Shown: positions 44,629 through 54,708, counted from the first letter of the stretch. The stretch: DNA of 64,000 bases from Arcicella rosea (GCF_040543805.1 NZ_JBEUMS010000001.1:682001-746000), one strand, 5' to 3'. The notes: generated by a model not told the origin, from the sequence alone. Numbers and translations: made by a program.

Positions 44629-44716
44629 ATGCCTCAAATACGCTCGTATCTTCACATAAACCCTATAATTAAACATACAATCACACAGGTAATCAAGTTT
44701 TTTTGTGTTTTTGATG

Positions 44717-44774
44717 TACTTTTGCATCAGAACAATTATACCATTGCTTCTTTGTAGTTGAGCAATGGTTTTTT
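44717..44774 (+). promoter_or_regulatory. Promoter box followed by a hairpin with T-run ahead of tatC
   Basis: TACTTTTG (44717-44724) fits the -7 box. Just downstream CCATTGCT (44741-44748) pairs with AGCAATGG (44761-44768), followed by six T. A transcript begun at this box would meet a terminator-like hairpin within about 45 bases, 68 bases before the tatC start, which suggests attenuation or a tiny RNA. Confidence 0.5.
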
Positions 44775-44841
44775 CAAGGCAAGTAAAAAGGAAATTTTAA
44801 GAGAAATCCTTACCCTAAAATAGCAAATTAATATTCAACAA

Positions 44842-45687
44842 ATGGCTTTAGACCAAGAATCTGACAAAGAATTAGACGAAACAGAAGGTGAAGAAATGAC
44901 CTTCCTTGACCACCTCGAAGAACTCCGCTGGCATATCTTACGTTCGGTAGCCTCTATTTTGATATTTACAATTATCGCATGGATTTTCCAAAAAGAAATC
45001 TTTGGAAAAGTAATTATGGGGCCTTCAAAATCTGAATTTTGGACGAACAGAATGCTTTGTAAACTAGCAGATGCTACGGGCGTAGAGGGATTGTGTTTTA
45101 CACAAGCGAATTTTATTTTACAAAGTAGAGAAGTATCAGGTCAGTTTATGATGGCGCTTACACAATCAATCCTTGTGGGTTTGTTGTTTTCTTTCCCTTA
45201 TTTTTTCTGGGAAATTTGGCGCTTTGTAAAACCAGGCTTAAAACTTACAGAAGCAAAGGCGGCTCGTGGAGCAGTTTTCTGGGTTTCATTACTTTTCTTC
45301 ATGGGTGTTTCATTTGGTTATTTTGTAGTTTCGCCAATGGCAATCAACTTTTTGGCAAGCTTTAAATTAGACGAATCTATCCAAAACCAATTCGATATTA
45401 GTGATTATATTTCATTACTTTCGATGATGACTTTGGCTTGCGGACTAACCTTCCAATTACCAATGATTACTTATGTACTTTCACGAGTTGGAGTACTTAC
45501 GCCATCATTTATGCGAGAATATCGTCGTCATGCAGTCGTTGTGATTTTGATTGTTGCCGCAGTTATTACGCCTTCTCCAGATATGATTTCTCAATTATTG
45601 GTCACTATTCCATTATTGGGTTTATATGAAGTAAGTATTATTGTTTCGGCAAGAGTAAACCGCCAGCGTGAAGCAGAAATGTTGTAA
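44842..45687 (+). CDS. tatC: Twin-arginine translocase subunit TatC
   Basis: TatC is the receptor for twin-arginine signal peptides in the inner membrane. Conserved N-terminus MTFLDHLEELRWHILRSVAS with the essential HLEELR, then six helices. Further: FWEIWRFVKPGLKLTEAK, then FGYFVVSPMAINFLASF and LLGLYEVSIIVSARV. 281 residues, with an acidic N-terminal extension (SDKELDETEGEE). A natural client, the Tat-exported oxidoreductase, is at 36386. No tatA is adjacent. Confidence 0.96.
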   Translation: MALDQESDKELDETEGEEMTFLDHLEELRWHILRSVASILIFTIIAWIFQKEIFGKVIMGPSKSEFWTNRMLCKLADATGVEGLCFTQANFILQSREVSGQFMMALTQSILVGLLFSFPYFFWEIWRFVKPGLKLTEAKAARGAVFWVSLLFFMGVSFGYFVVSPMAINFLASFKLDESIQNQFDISDYISLLSMMTLACGLTFQLPMITYVLSRVGVLTPSFMREYRRHAVVVILIVAAVITPSPDMISQLLVTIPLLGLYEVSIIVSARVNRQREAEML

Positions 45688-45854
45688 GTGAAGTTTATGA
45701 GTCTATGAGTTGATAAGGTTTTTGATAACCTAAAACTTAAATATTCTTCAACATAAAATTTAATATTCTCGAACATGAGTTATCTCGAATTTTAAAATTA
45801 CAAAAGCGGTCTTAAATTAGTTTTTGACCGTTTTTTTATGATTGATGGACAAAC

Positions 45855-45953
45855 GAATTCCTACTGTTTGAGCGAAGCGAGTTTAGGAATTCTTGATTTT
45901 CTTTTGCGGCCGCCGCTGCGGTTACTTTTCTTTCCTTGATGAAAGAAAAGTAA
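45855..45953. repeat. Composite intergenic element of three stacked hairpins
   Basis: In order: GAATTCCTA (45855-45863) with TAGGAATTC (45884-45892); a GC-rich GCGGC/GCCGC pair (45906-45921); and TTACTTTTCTTTC (45922-45934) with GAAAGAAAAGTAA (45941-45953). The GC-rich core stands out in AT-rich surroundings. It is reminiscent of intergenic multi-hairpin repeats seen in Bacteroidota, but only one copy is in the window. Confidence 0.75.
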
Positions 45954-46047
45954 GGACTAGAATAAATTCAAAAACCTTTGAATTCTTCTAAAACTCTTTA
46001 CTTTAAAGGGAATTCTGGATAATTCATGTTTAAATTATACCCATACC

Positions 46048-46725
46048 ATGCTCAAGAAAGAACGTTATCAAAAGCTAATCGCTTATTTCACCGAAAACTT
46101 CCCGATTGCAGAAACGGAATTGCATTATCGCACGCCTTATGAATTATTGGTAGCGGTATCCTTATCAGCACAATGTACTGATAAGCGTGTGAACATGGTA
46201 ACGCCAGCTTTATTTGAACGTTTCCCCGATGCCGAATCACTATCAAAAGCTGAATTTGATGAAGTGTTTCATTATATCCGCTCGATTTCTTATCCGAACA
46301 ATAAAGCCAAACACCTAATTGGCATGGCACAACGTTTGGTTTCAGTATATCATTCAGAAGTACCAAGCACTATTGAAGAATTGCAAACTTTGCCGGGTGT
46401 TGGTCGTAAAACTGCAAATGTAATTGTTTCGGTGATTTATAATCAGCCCGCAATGGCGGTGGATACACACGTTTTTAGAGTATCTCACAGGATCGGTTTA
46501 GTCGCCAAAACAGCAACTACTCCTTTAGCGGTTGAAAAGGAATTGATTAAATATATTCCAGAAGCATCTGTACCAGTAGCGCATCACTGGTTGATACTTC
46601 ATGGTCGATATATTTGTGTAGCAAGAAGTCCAAAATGTGGAGAATGTGCGTTGAAACATCTTTGTAAATACTACGAAGCACTTGAAAAGAAGGTGATGAA
46701 AGAAAAGAGTAGCAAAAAGCCTTAA
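46048..46725 (+). CDS. nth: Endonuclease III
   Basis: Nth removes oxidised pyrimidines from DNA and nicks the site. The helix-hairpin-helix LPGVGRKTANVI carries the catalytic Lys, VDTHVFRVSHRIGL holds the catalytic Asp, and the iron-sulfur ligands read CVARSPKCGECALKHLC. Length 225 is normal. It is followed by pnuC 65 bases later on the same strand. The starting ATG is the first after the composite repeat. Confidence 0.96.
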   Translation: MLKKERYQKLIAYFTENFPIAETELHYRTPYELLVAVSLSAQCTDKRVNMVTPALFERFPDAESLSKAEFDEVFHYIRSISYPNNKAKHLIGMAQRLVSVYHSEVPSTIEELQTLPGVGRKTANVIVSVIYNQPAMAVDTHVFRVSHRIGLVAKTATTPLAVEKELIKYIPEASVPVAHHWLILHGRYICVARSPKCGECALKHLCKYYEALEKKVMKEKSSKKP

Positions 46726-46790
46726 GCTTTGAGTTATGAGCTTTTTTATTTTCAAATCTTCAAATTCTCACATTTTCAAATTAGATAATC

Positions 46791-47378
46791 ATGCAAGAAT
46801 ACATTCAACAAAACTGGTTAGAAGGCTTAGGGATACTCACAACATTAATTTGTGTGTGGTTGAATACTCGCCAAAATATTTGGGGTTGGTTTTGGGCTAT
46901 TGTTTCTTCTGGGATTTATGGAGTGATTTACTGGCAATTCAAATTGTATTCAGATATGGAATTGCAAGTAGTGTTTATCATTTTAAGTATTTATGGTTGG
47001 TATCAATGGCTTTTTGGAGGTAAAGAAAGAACAGAATTGCCAGTTACTACAATGCCTACTAAATTTTGGCTCGCTTGTTCTGTGATTTTTTTAGCTTTCA
47101 CATTGGCTTCAGGTTATATGCACAGCAAATATTCTGATGCTAGTTTGCCTTATGTAGATTCGGGACTGACGGCAATAAGTTTAATTGCTCAATGGATGAT
47201 GGCAAGAAAATACCTTGAAAACTGGATTTTGTGGATTGGCGCAGACTTTTTTTATACAGGAATGTACTTATACAAAGGGCTTTACGGAACAAGTCTATTG
47301 TATTTACTTTTATTAGTTTTGGCAATGAAAGGTTATCAAGACTGGAAGAAAAGCCAAGGGTTAATGTTGGATTTGTGA
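46791..47378 (+). CDS. pnuC: Nicotinamide riboside/mononucleotide transporter
   Basis: 195 residues with about seven hydrophobic helices. The PnuC pattern is visible in GILTTLICVWLNTRQNIWGW, then VFIILSIYGWYQWLFGG and DSGLTAISLIAQWMMARKYL, LENWILWIGADFFYTGMYL. It imports an NAD precursor, probably with a kinase elsewhere. It is convergent with the alpha-2-macroglobulin gene, separated by a hairpin. Confidence 0.93.
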   Translation: MQEYIQQNWLEGLGILTTLICVWLNTRQNIWGWFWAIVSSGIYGVIYWQFKLYSDMELQVVFIILSIYGWYQWLFGGKERTELPVTTMPTKFWLACSVIFLAFTLASGYMHSKYSDASLPYVDSGLTAISLIAQWMMARKYLENWILWIGADFFYTGMYLYKGLYGTSLLYLLLLVLAMKGYQDWKKSQGLMLDL

Positions 47379-47380
47379 TT

Positions 47381-47410
47381 TGAGATTTCGGAAGAATATC
47401 CGAAATCTCA
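47381..47410. terminator. Bidirectional terminator-like hairpin
   Basis: TGAGATTTCGG (47381-47391) and CCGAAATCTCA (47400-47410) are perfect reverse complements between convergent genes; no long T-run. Confidence 0.6.
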
Positions 47411-47421
47411 ATGCTCTCACT

Positions 47422-50400
47422 CTATTCTACCACCGCAACACCTCCGCCTGAATAACTTCTGTACTCTCCACGATACATCGCATCTGCCGAAACAGGTCCC
47501 ATTTGAAATTTGCCTTTTGAAACAGCTCTTACTAAATAATAGAAAGTCTGGGCTTTGTCGGAAACATTGGTGAAGAAATTAATTCTATCGTCTCTAATAT
47601 CAAAATGCTCTGGCGTACTTTGGTCTTTTATCCATACTAAATCTCTATCTGCATTCAATCTTGGGTTTTCAATTTCCAAACCTGCTGGAAGCATATCCGT
47701 TACCACTACGTTATCCACATTCAAACCATTCGATGTGGATAAAGTAATTTTTACCACAATCAATTGATTTTGTTTGAATTTAGCTTCGCCCAAAGGTTGC
47801 CCCGAACGAGTATAGAATTGCTTACGCACTCTCAAAATATTGTCCGTTTCTTCGTATTTGCCCGAAGCACTCAAACCTTCTGCTTGAGCAAAGTAATATA
47901 AACTCCCTTTTCCTTGTGTGCGAATCTGCGACTGAGTACCGATATTTTTGACTAATAAATCTTTTGTGGTAAAATTACCAACCACTTTTCCATTCGTAGT
48001 CAGCGAAGCCGTAATGTTGCTTGCGTTGGCTTTTTTCGCCAATTTACCCAAAGCTAAAAAGGCAAAAGATTGCTCTTGCGTAGTTAGCCAACGTTCTTGT
48101 TTGAGTACTGTGGAAAGTTGTCTTGCCAAAGTCGGAATCTGAATATTATTCGGGTCGGTATCAATCAAAGTATTCAATACCAAAGCCTGATTTCTAATCG
48201 GTGAGCTGAAACTTCCGCCAGATTGCTTTTCAGTTTGTTCAAAAGCATAATTTTTCGGTAAAATGGCAGAGTAACTTCTTACATCGCCAATCAAACTATA
48301 AGCGGCAGCCAATAAATACTTCTCGTCAGTTGTTAAAATATTCGGATTGGCTTTGTAATAATTCATGACCGAACGGTTGGGTTTGCCAGCCAAAGCCAAA
48401 ACGTACAAACTATAAATGGTCTCTCGGCTTGCAATTACTTTTGTCGTAAAGCCATTTCCTTGATAATAATATTCGTTTTCGGTCTTTTTTGTGTTGGATT
48501 GATTACTGAGGTACTCAATCAATTTGCCTAAAGTGGTATTGTTTACTTCAAAATCATTCTTCTGAGCTTCCAACAAAAAGTGCGTTGCAAAAGCAGAACC
48601 CCACCAAGATTCACGCTCTCCACCTTGCCAGTACGACATTCCTCCGCTTGGCAATTGCATCGTTTCTAATTTACGAATGGTAGTTTCTACATTAAAGCGT
48701 GGATTCAACTGATTATCGCCCGTTTTCATATAAGGCTTTTTGCCCGACTGAATTTGTTTTACCAAATCGGCAAAGTACAATTGTGGAAAAGCCGAAGCCG
48801 TAGTTTGTTCTACACAACCATAAGGATAGTCTAACAAACTTTGGAACTGATTGGTAAACTGCACCATTGGCGATTTACTCAAAGTAATTTCAGAACTGAT
48901 ACTATTTGGTAAATAATCATGCACCAAATTTACCGAAGCCGTTCCGCCACCATTTACAACACCCGAAACAGCAGTTTTCATCAAAGAAGTACTTGGACGA
49001 ATGGTTAAATCTATTTTTTCAGTAAACTTTTCTTTCAAACCATTTACCGTAACGTTTACTACGGCATTACCAGTCATCGCTCCTGCTTTTACAGAAAAAT
49101 AAGTTCTACCTTCTCTTTCTGCTGGAATAACCAAATTTTGCGTTCTTAATCCTGTAACTGACAATCCGCCCGATAAAGTAATATTGGTGCTTACCGAAGC
49201 ATTTTGTTTGGTAGTATTGGTGATATTTACGGGTACTTGTATTTCATCATCAGGCGAAACAAATCTTGGCAAAGCCGTACTTACCACCAATGGGTCGGCA
49301 ACTTTCATGTTTTTAGTGGCCGAGCCAAAAGCTTCGTCTTTGTAGCCGACTGCCATGATGCGTAAATCGCCCGAAAACTGTGGAATATCAACTTCAAAAG
49401 TAGTTTCTCCGCCAAAACCAGTTTTCACAATGCCCGACCAAATCGCTACTAATTTTACTCTGCCATTAATCAGTGGATTGACTCTTTTTTCCAAATCATA
49501 ACCATCGCCACCTACCGACGAGCTTCCCGAAATAGATAATTCTGGAAAAAGGAAAGGATATAAATCAAAGCTGTTTACTTCTAAAGCCTGTTTTTGATAA
49601 AAATGCTTGTAAGGGTCGGGCGTTTTGAAATTCTTCAATTGCAAAATACCTTCGTCCACTACCGCAATCGTTACTTCTGTATTGGCTTTGGTTTTAATGG
49701 TGATTTTTTGTTTGGTTTTTGAACGAGATTTTTCAACCGCCACAATTTCAATCGGTAATTGATTATCAAGTTCTTCTACCATGACTGGCGCATAACCATG
49801 TGCTACAGTCAGCGGTAAATTGGCATTGTCTAAAGGACGAATCAGCGTAGCCGAAACATACACATTTGGCAAATGTTCTTTCCGAATTGGGAAACTCAAC
49901 TCTGCCGATTTTTTGTCGGTTTCAATCACAAAATTTTCTAACACGTGATTTCTTTCAATCGTAACAATCAATTTTCCAGCAAAAGGCGTTTTGAAGAGAA
50001 CTTTGGCTTTGTCGCCTACATTGTACTTTTCTTTATCAAATTCCATTTCTACTTGTCCTTCGTTGTTGACTTCAAAAGAACTGTTTTGAGTACTACCAAA
50101 ACCATAAGCATAAAAACTTTGTGCCGTCCAAGACTTCGCTCCTTCGCTATGTACTCTTACTTCGTATTCACCCGAAACTGGCGGAGCATAAGCCACAGTA
50201 GTTTTACCATTTTCAAAAGATAAAGCCCTTGAATAGACAACTTTCGTCTGTTTTTTAGAAGAATATTTCAAGGTATTATTCGGATTTTTCTGAATAACAG
50301 TTTGGTATTCAAAACGAACAATTTCTACTTTACCACTTGCATTAGCAAGTTTTCCATCCTTATTCAAAGCTACCAAAGGAATTTGTACGGGCACATTGGT

Positions 50401-52959
50401 ACTGATATAAGTATCGGGCATTCCGATGCCATAAAATACGGGTTGTGTGAAAACATCAACCTTTTTGAGTCTGTTTACTGGGCGACCCGTTTCATCAAAA
50501 ACTGTTACAAAAGTTTTAGCTTCCAACACACCCATGTTGCTATAAGTAGCAGGAATTAGAAAGTTTTCTTTTGCCATACCATTGGCATCGGTTACACCTT
50601 CCCTTTGAATGACTTCAAAATTAGTATTGTCCTGAATATCAAAAATATAGTTTTTAAATGCCTTAGCTTCAAAGCGTTTTCTTTTCAGCTCTATTTCCAT
50701 TTCGTAATTTCGATTTGAAGCAGGTGGTCCAAATAAATTCTGTGCTGTAGCTGCAATTTGAATAGTTTCGCCATTGCGATAAAACTCTTTGTTGGCTTTT
50801 ACATCAACCTTAATTCTATCGGGCATAAATTCTTCAATCGCAATATTTCTGGAAGCCAACAAAACATCGTTGGCATTCAGTACTTCAAGAACGTAAGTAC
50901 CTGTAATCGAAGAAGTACTTGTTGGAATTGATAAAGCGACAGCTCCTTGTGGATTAGTTTCTTTTCTAAAGGTTTTGAATTCTCGTCCGTTAGGTAACAA
51001 AAGACGAATTTTCACAGGAATTTCTCCAACCGATTCCCAGTTTTGCTTGCGAATAACGGTATTCATATTAATAGTTTCGCCCGGACGATAAATGTCACGG
51101 TCGCCATACAAAAAGGCTTCAAAACCAGAAGTATTATCACGTTTGCCTTCTACATCAAAACGAGAGGTTTCTACTTGAGAACCATCCATTAATAAGTAAT
51201 TGAAATCGTCGGCAGTATGTGCCGAAATCATCGCTACTTTAAAGCCAGAAGCTTTTAAATCTTTAAAAATAACAATGCCTTTTGAATCTGTTTTGGCAGT
51301 TTGAATGGTTTGATTATTACTTGAAACCAAACGGATTTCTACATCACGCATGGGGTCAGCCGTTTTGATAGAATTAGCAAAAACGACTACTTCGTTTTCA
51401 GAAGTTTTCATGATTAAACCAATGTCTGAAATACTCACCAATTTAGTCGCACTGTTGTAATATTCGTCACTTGAATTCAAACTGACTAAGTAAATACCTT
51501 TGATATTGTTCTGTTCTGGCAAAGATAAATTCAAGGCACGCACGCCTTTTACTTTGCTCAGGTTAGAAGTTTCAACCGTTTTATTAACAATCACATCCGA
51601 ATATTGCCCCGATTCATCGGTGTCGTACATAAACGAACCTGCTTTGTATTCGTCCGTTTCTTCATTGTAGTCGTTATAATCTTGATAACGCCCATTCTTC
51701 ATAAAATGCAAAATGTTATTTTCATACACTTTGGCAATTCTTACATTCACTTTGGGTGTATTAACGATATTTATGGCAATATTTTTATTTCCTTTTGACG
51801 ATAAGTAAATGGCTTTCTTATTCACAAAACCAATAGAAGCAGGCATTTGCCCAAAGTATAAATCTTTGATATAATCTTCTGACAAACTTGCGCCCATTAC
51901 ACCTTTGATGTTTTTATTGATTGTCAGAATATAATTATCACTTTCATTAAAATCTCCACGAATAATAAAACCATTATCTATCGTTTCGACTTTGGTACTC
52001 ATTGTCAGGTTCGTCTTTTCGGGTACTTTTACTTCAATGTTTTTCTCGATAGGATTTCCCGTAGAATCATATTCTATCACCGCTTCTTCTACTGCTTCTT
52101 GCTGTTTTGTACCTCCATCGGCTTCAATAGCATACATATTTTGTAAAAACTCAGTCGGCACACTTTGGTTGGTAATTACTTTTATATAACCTTGATTACT
52201 CTCGAAACCATGTTGAACATCAATGATTTCTAATGTTTTTATATCGGGTAAAGTCGTTTCTAGACTTAATTCTTCTGGCGTTTCAAAGTTAGAATTAGGC
52301 ATCGAAAGCCCTTTTTCAATCGTCACTTTAAACGACTTTCCACTTGCATCACTTTGATTTTTTAGCTTCACTAACACATTTGCCAAAGCACCAGATTGTG
52401 TGATTTGAAACTCTTGTTGCTTGCCGTCTTCATCCGTCAAAACCAATACTTTTGCCAATTCTTGTGGATTGACAGGATAATTGAAATTCACTTTCAACAT
52501 CGCTGTAGCCTGTCCGTCCTCTCTTGATTTTGTCCAGAAAGATTCTATATTTTCTACTTTCAAATAAGGCGTATGAAACTTGATTTTATCGACATCCAAA
52601 CCCAAATCTTTTTCAGCTTTTGCCAGAATAGTTTTCAATACCATTGCCGAGTAATCGGTAGCAGGTTCAAAACCAACAGCAGGCGAAAACACCAATTCGT
52701 TGGTGGCAGTCCACTTAAATTTACCTTCTACTTTGGGTGAGAATTCAATCAGTGGCTCAGACGACCAAGTATTCAAATCTGATTCTTTGACCAAATCCTT
52801 ACTAAAAGTAAACACAAGGTTTTGCGTAAGCTGCACTTCATCTTCAAAATTCATATTTCGGATAGAAATATCTCCAAATTTTGAACAAGAAAACAATAAA
52901 AAGAAAGAAATGAGCAGGAAGTAGATACCCGATTTTGGGCGAAACAAAGAGGTTTTCAT
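47422..52959 (-). CDS. Bacterial alpha-2-macroglobulin lipoprotein
   Basis: 1845 residues with a lipoprotein signal (FLLISFFLLFSCSKFGD). Bacterial alpha-2-macroglobulins are envelope traps that entangle foreign proteases. Visible features, in order: macroglobulin domains with MG-type strands; FLYGDRDIYRPGETINM, the usual MG2-type segment; a central domain (IEEFMPDRIKVDVKANK); the thioester region YPYGCVEQTTASAFPQLYF, whose Cys-x-x-Gln is intact; and the complement-component-like helices (MSYWQGGERESWWGSAFA). Many bacterial homologues pair with penicillin-binding protein 1C, but no pbpC gene is in this window. Its length matches the long YfhM type. Confidence 0.93.
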   Translation of the reverse strand: MKTSLFRPKSGIYFLLISFFLLFSCSKFGDISIRNMNFEDEVQLTQNLVFTFSKDLVKESDLNTWSSEPLIEFSPKVEGKFKWTATNELVFSPAVGFEPATDYSAMVLKTILAKAEKDLGLDVDKIKFHTPYLKVENIESFWTKSREDGQATAMLKVNFNYPVNPQELAKVLVLTDEDGKQQEFQITQSGALANVLVKLKNQSDASGKSFKVTIEKGLSMPNSNFETPEELSLETTLPDIKTLEIIDVQHGFESNQGYIKVITNQSVPTEFLQNMYAIEADGGTKQQEAVEEAVIEYDSTGNPIEKNIEVKVPEKTNLTMSTKVETIDNGFIIRGDFNESDNYILTINKNIKGVMGASLSEDYIKDLYFGQMPASIGFVNKKAIYLSSKGNKNIAINIVNTPKVNVRIAKVYENNILHFMKNGRYQDYNDYNEETDEYKAGSFMYDTDESGQYSDVIVNKTVETSNLSKVKGVRALNLSLPEQNNIKGIYLVSLNSSDEYYNSATKLVSISDIGLIMKTSENEVVVFANSIKTADPMRDVEIRLVSSNNQTIQTAKTDSKGIVIFKDLKASGFKVAMISAHTADDFNYLLMDGSQVETSRFDVEGKRDNTSGFEAFLYGDRDIYRPGETINMNTVIRKQNWESVGEIPVKIRLLLPNGREFKTFRKETNPQGAVALSIPTSTSSITGTYVLEVLNANDVLLASRNIAIEEFMPDRIKVDVKANKEFYRNGETIQIAATAQNLFGPPASNRNYEMEIELKRKRFEAKAFKNYIFDIQDNTNFEVIQREGVTDANGMAKENFLIPATYSNMGVLEAKTFVTVFDETGRPVNRLKKVDVFTQPVFYGIGMPDTYISTNVPVQIPLVALNKDGKLANASGKVEIVRFEYQTVIQKNPNNTLKYSSKKQTKVVYSRALSFENGKTTVAYAPPVSGEYEVRVHSEGAKSWTAQSFYAYGFGSTQNSSFEVNNEGQVEMEFDKEKYNVGDKAKVLFKTPFAGKLIVTIERNHVLENFVIETDKKSAELSFPIRKEHLPNVYVSATLIRPLDNANLPLTVAHGYAPVMVEELDNQLPIEIVAVEKSRSKTKQKITIKTKANTEVTIAVVDEGILQLKNFKTPDPYKHFYQKQALEVNSFDLYPFLFPELSISGSSSVGGDGYDLEKRVNPLINGRVKLVAIWSGIVKTGFGGETTFEVDIPQFSGDLRIMAVGYKDEAFGSATKNMKVADPLVVSTALPRFVSPDDEIQVPVNITNTTKQNASVSTNITLSGGLSVTGLRTQNLVIPAEREGRTYFSVKAGAMTGNAVVNVTVNGLKEKFTEKIDLTIRPSTSLMKTAVSGVVNGGGTASVNLVHDYLPNSISSEITLSKSPMVQFTNQFQSLLDYPYGCVEQTTASAFPQLYFADLVKQIQSGKKPYMKTGDNQLNPRFNVETTIRKLETMQLPSGGMSYWQGGERESWWGSAFATHFLLEAQKNDFEVNNTTLGKLIEYLSNQSNTKKTENEYYYQGNGFTTKVIASRETIYSLYVLALAGKPNRSVMNYYKANPNILTTDEKYLLAAAYSLIGDVRSYSAILPKNYAFEQTEKQSGGSFSSPIRNQALVLNTLIDTDPNNIQIPTLARQLSTVLKQERWLTTQEQSFAFLALGKLAKKANASNITASLTTNGKVVGNFTTKDLLVKNIGTQSQIRTQGKGSLYYFAQAEGLSASGKYEETDNILRVRKQFYTRSGQPLGEAKFKQNQLIVVKITLSTSNGLNVDNVVVTDMLPAGLEIENPRLNADRDLVWIKDQSTPEHFDIRDDRINFFTNVSDKAQTFYYLVRAVSKGKFQMGPVSADAMYRGEYRSYSGGGVAVVE

Positions 52960-53441
52960 AGAGCTTTGAGTCGATTTAGCAAATCGAAAAACAGAATTAA
53001 ATGGGTTTGTAAAAATCTGCTGAGAAGTTCAGAAATTTTGATGATTTTTCAATTTTTTAAACATAAATCTTTATGTAAATTTAGTAAACGGTCAATTGTG
53101 GCGGATAGTGTCAAATTTTTTTGAAAGAAGGTTTTTAATTGGCATTCCTTTCATTATTTATTGGAACGAAACAATTGACGGAATAATTATAGGGAATTCA
53201 ATATTGCTGCTTTCTTCGTTTTTATACGGAAAATTGCGTGAAAAAGATAGGCAAACCTATCAAAAAGATGGAATGACCTATCTCAGAGATGGATTCTTGA
53301 TTCTTTTTGATGGGTTTGTCAATGGGAAAGATAGGTTGGCTGGTTTCTTAAAACAAAAAAAGAGACTACTCCTTTCGGAATAATCTCTTTTGATACGTTA
53401 AATATTCTAAGGTTAAACAATTGTACTCATTTCAAGAATTG
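52960..53441. other. Intergenic stretch with short inverted words
   Basis: Contains the alpha-2-macroglobulin upstream region. At about 53245-53345 there are repeated GATAGG/CCTATC words and GATGG words. A 95-codon plus-strand frame (53096-53383) ends inside the terminator at 53358-53391 and is not supported as a gene. Confidence 0.5.
53358..53391 (-). terminator. Terminator after the barrel gene at 53442
   Basis: AAAAGAGA (53358-53365) and TCTCTTTT (53384-53391) with inner ACTCC/GGAAT pairing; the minus strand continues T-rich. Confidence 0.65.
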
Positions 53442-54608
53442 TTAGTTTACTTTCCAAGTTGGTACTTTTGCTTTTTTGGCAATTCTGTATGAATAACCTA
53501 AACTGATTGAATAATCTGCAAAAGCAGCATCGCCTTGTACGTGAACGTATTTTGTAGGGTCAGTAATTTTAGAGTTTTGTAAGTTCTGATCTGCAATGTC
53601 CGCTGCACTTTGAATACGATTTTTGATAAAGTTGTAAGGCACAAACAAACTAAATGTATGTTGACCTGTACGATAAGTAACACCCGGCTCAATGGCAACA
53701 ACATAACCCGGACGACGATAAGCTACTTGACCACCGAAAGCATCGTAAGCAGGAATTCCTTCAAATCTACCAGCTAATGAGAAGGCAAAATTTTGCTTTT
53801 TACCTACTGCTGTCATAAACCCTGCACGAGCAAAGTATTGGTCTGGCGAAGCATAAATATTATACCCTTCTAAACCTGCTTTTGGTGCAGATTTGAAAGA
53901 ACCATTTGATTCTTGTGGACTGAATAAATAATAAGCATTTGCAAATGCGTAGATATTTCTATGAATTTGTCTGAATCCTTGGAATTCCAAAGAAAAACCA
54001 ACGCCACCATCACCCGGTTGAATGGCTTGGTCCATCACTACATTCTTCTTAGTACCGTCAGTTTGCAAAGCATCATCAGTAGCTGTATAGCTTCCTGTGG
54101 CTAATTTGATACCAGCCCCAATCATGACATTACCTTTATGCGCATTTTCTGGTTTAATTAACCAATAGTTTGCTCCAAAACGGATGTCGGCTAAACCACC
54201 AGCACTTACGCTATAGCGAGTCAATTTCTTACTTGCAGCATCAGCTGTTAATGTTAAAGTTTGCGAGCGTTCAGAATTTACAAACGGAAGAGTAGCATTT
54301 AACTGCAATCTGCTAGACAGTCCATAAGATACATTGAAATCAACAGCATGTTGATAAATATTCACAGCATTGCCTAATGTTTGACGTTGCGGTTGTTCTT
54401 CAGTACCAACAAAATGGCGCCAAGAGTGAAAGTAACGGTAGTTTGCTCCTACTTGAATTTCACCTTTTGAAAGGTTGTAAGAAGAAGAAGCTGACATTGC
54501 ATTGATACCGCCCATTTGGCGAACAGCTACACAACCTTGTGCGTTAGCTTGTTCGTTGATGAACAATGCAGTAGCCACAATCATTAAAGAATGTAAAGTT
54601 TTTTTCAT
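53442..54608 (-). CDS. Outer-membrane barrel protein, MetA-pathway-like
   Basis: 388 residues. A signal peptide (LHSLMIVATALFINEQANA) is followed by strand-rich barrel sequence: GEIQVGANYRYFHSWRHFVG, then LQLNATLPFVNSERSQTLTL, then IRFGANYWLI and PGDGGVGFSLEFQGFRQIHR, ending in SISLGYSYRIAKKAKVPTW. This resembles the phenol-degradation MetA-type transporter barrels. The ligand is unknown. It lies after the haloperoxidase gene on the same strand, separated by 115 bases that hold a 15-bp inverted repeat. Confidence 0.75.
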   Translation of the reverse strand: MKKTLHSLMIVATALFINEQANAQGCVAVRQMGGINAMSASSSYNLSKGEIQVGANYRYFHSWRHFVGTEEQPQRQTLGNAVNIYQHAVDFNVSYGLSSRLQLNATLPFVNSERSQTLTLTADAASKKLTRYSVSAGGLADIRFGANYWLIKPENAHKGNVMIGAGIKLATGSYTATDDALQTDGTKKNVVMDQAIQPGDGGVGFSLEFQGFRQIHRNIYAFANAYYLFSPQESNGSFKSAPKAGLEGYNIYASPDQYFARAGFMTAVGKKQNFAFSLAGRFEGIPAYDAFGGQVAYRRPGYVVAIEPGVTYRTGQHTFSLFVPYNFIKNRIQSAADIADQNLQNSKITDPTKYVHVQGDAAFADYSISLGYSYRIAKKAKVPTWKVN

Positions 54609-54665
54609 GAAATTATTTTTTGGATATTTAAAAGAGAAGAATGTTCTTATTCAGCTGTAAATTAC

Positions 54666-54708
54666 GAATGTTGAATTGTGTGTTTTTGTATTCCACAATT
54701 CAACATTC
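54666..54708. repeat. Inverted repeat, TGTTGAATTGTG type
   Basis: GAATGTTGAATTGTG (54666-54680) and CACAATTCAACATTC (54694-54708) form a perfect 15-bp stem. The word TGTTGAATG also occurs tandemly near 23140-23160, so it belongs to a family of intergenic low-complexity repeats. Confidence 0.7.

Noticed and set aside
53096..53383. 95-codon open frame on the plus strand
   Set aside because: Its end lies inside a terminator hairpin, it has no recognisable family, and the DNA is built of short repeated GATAGG and GATGG words; likely a chance frame.
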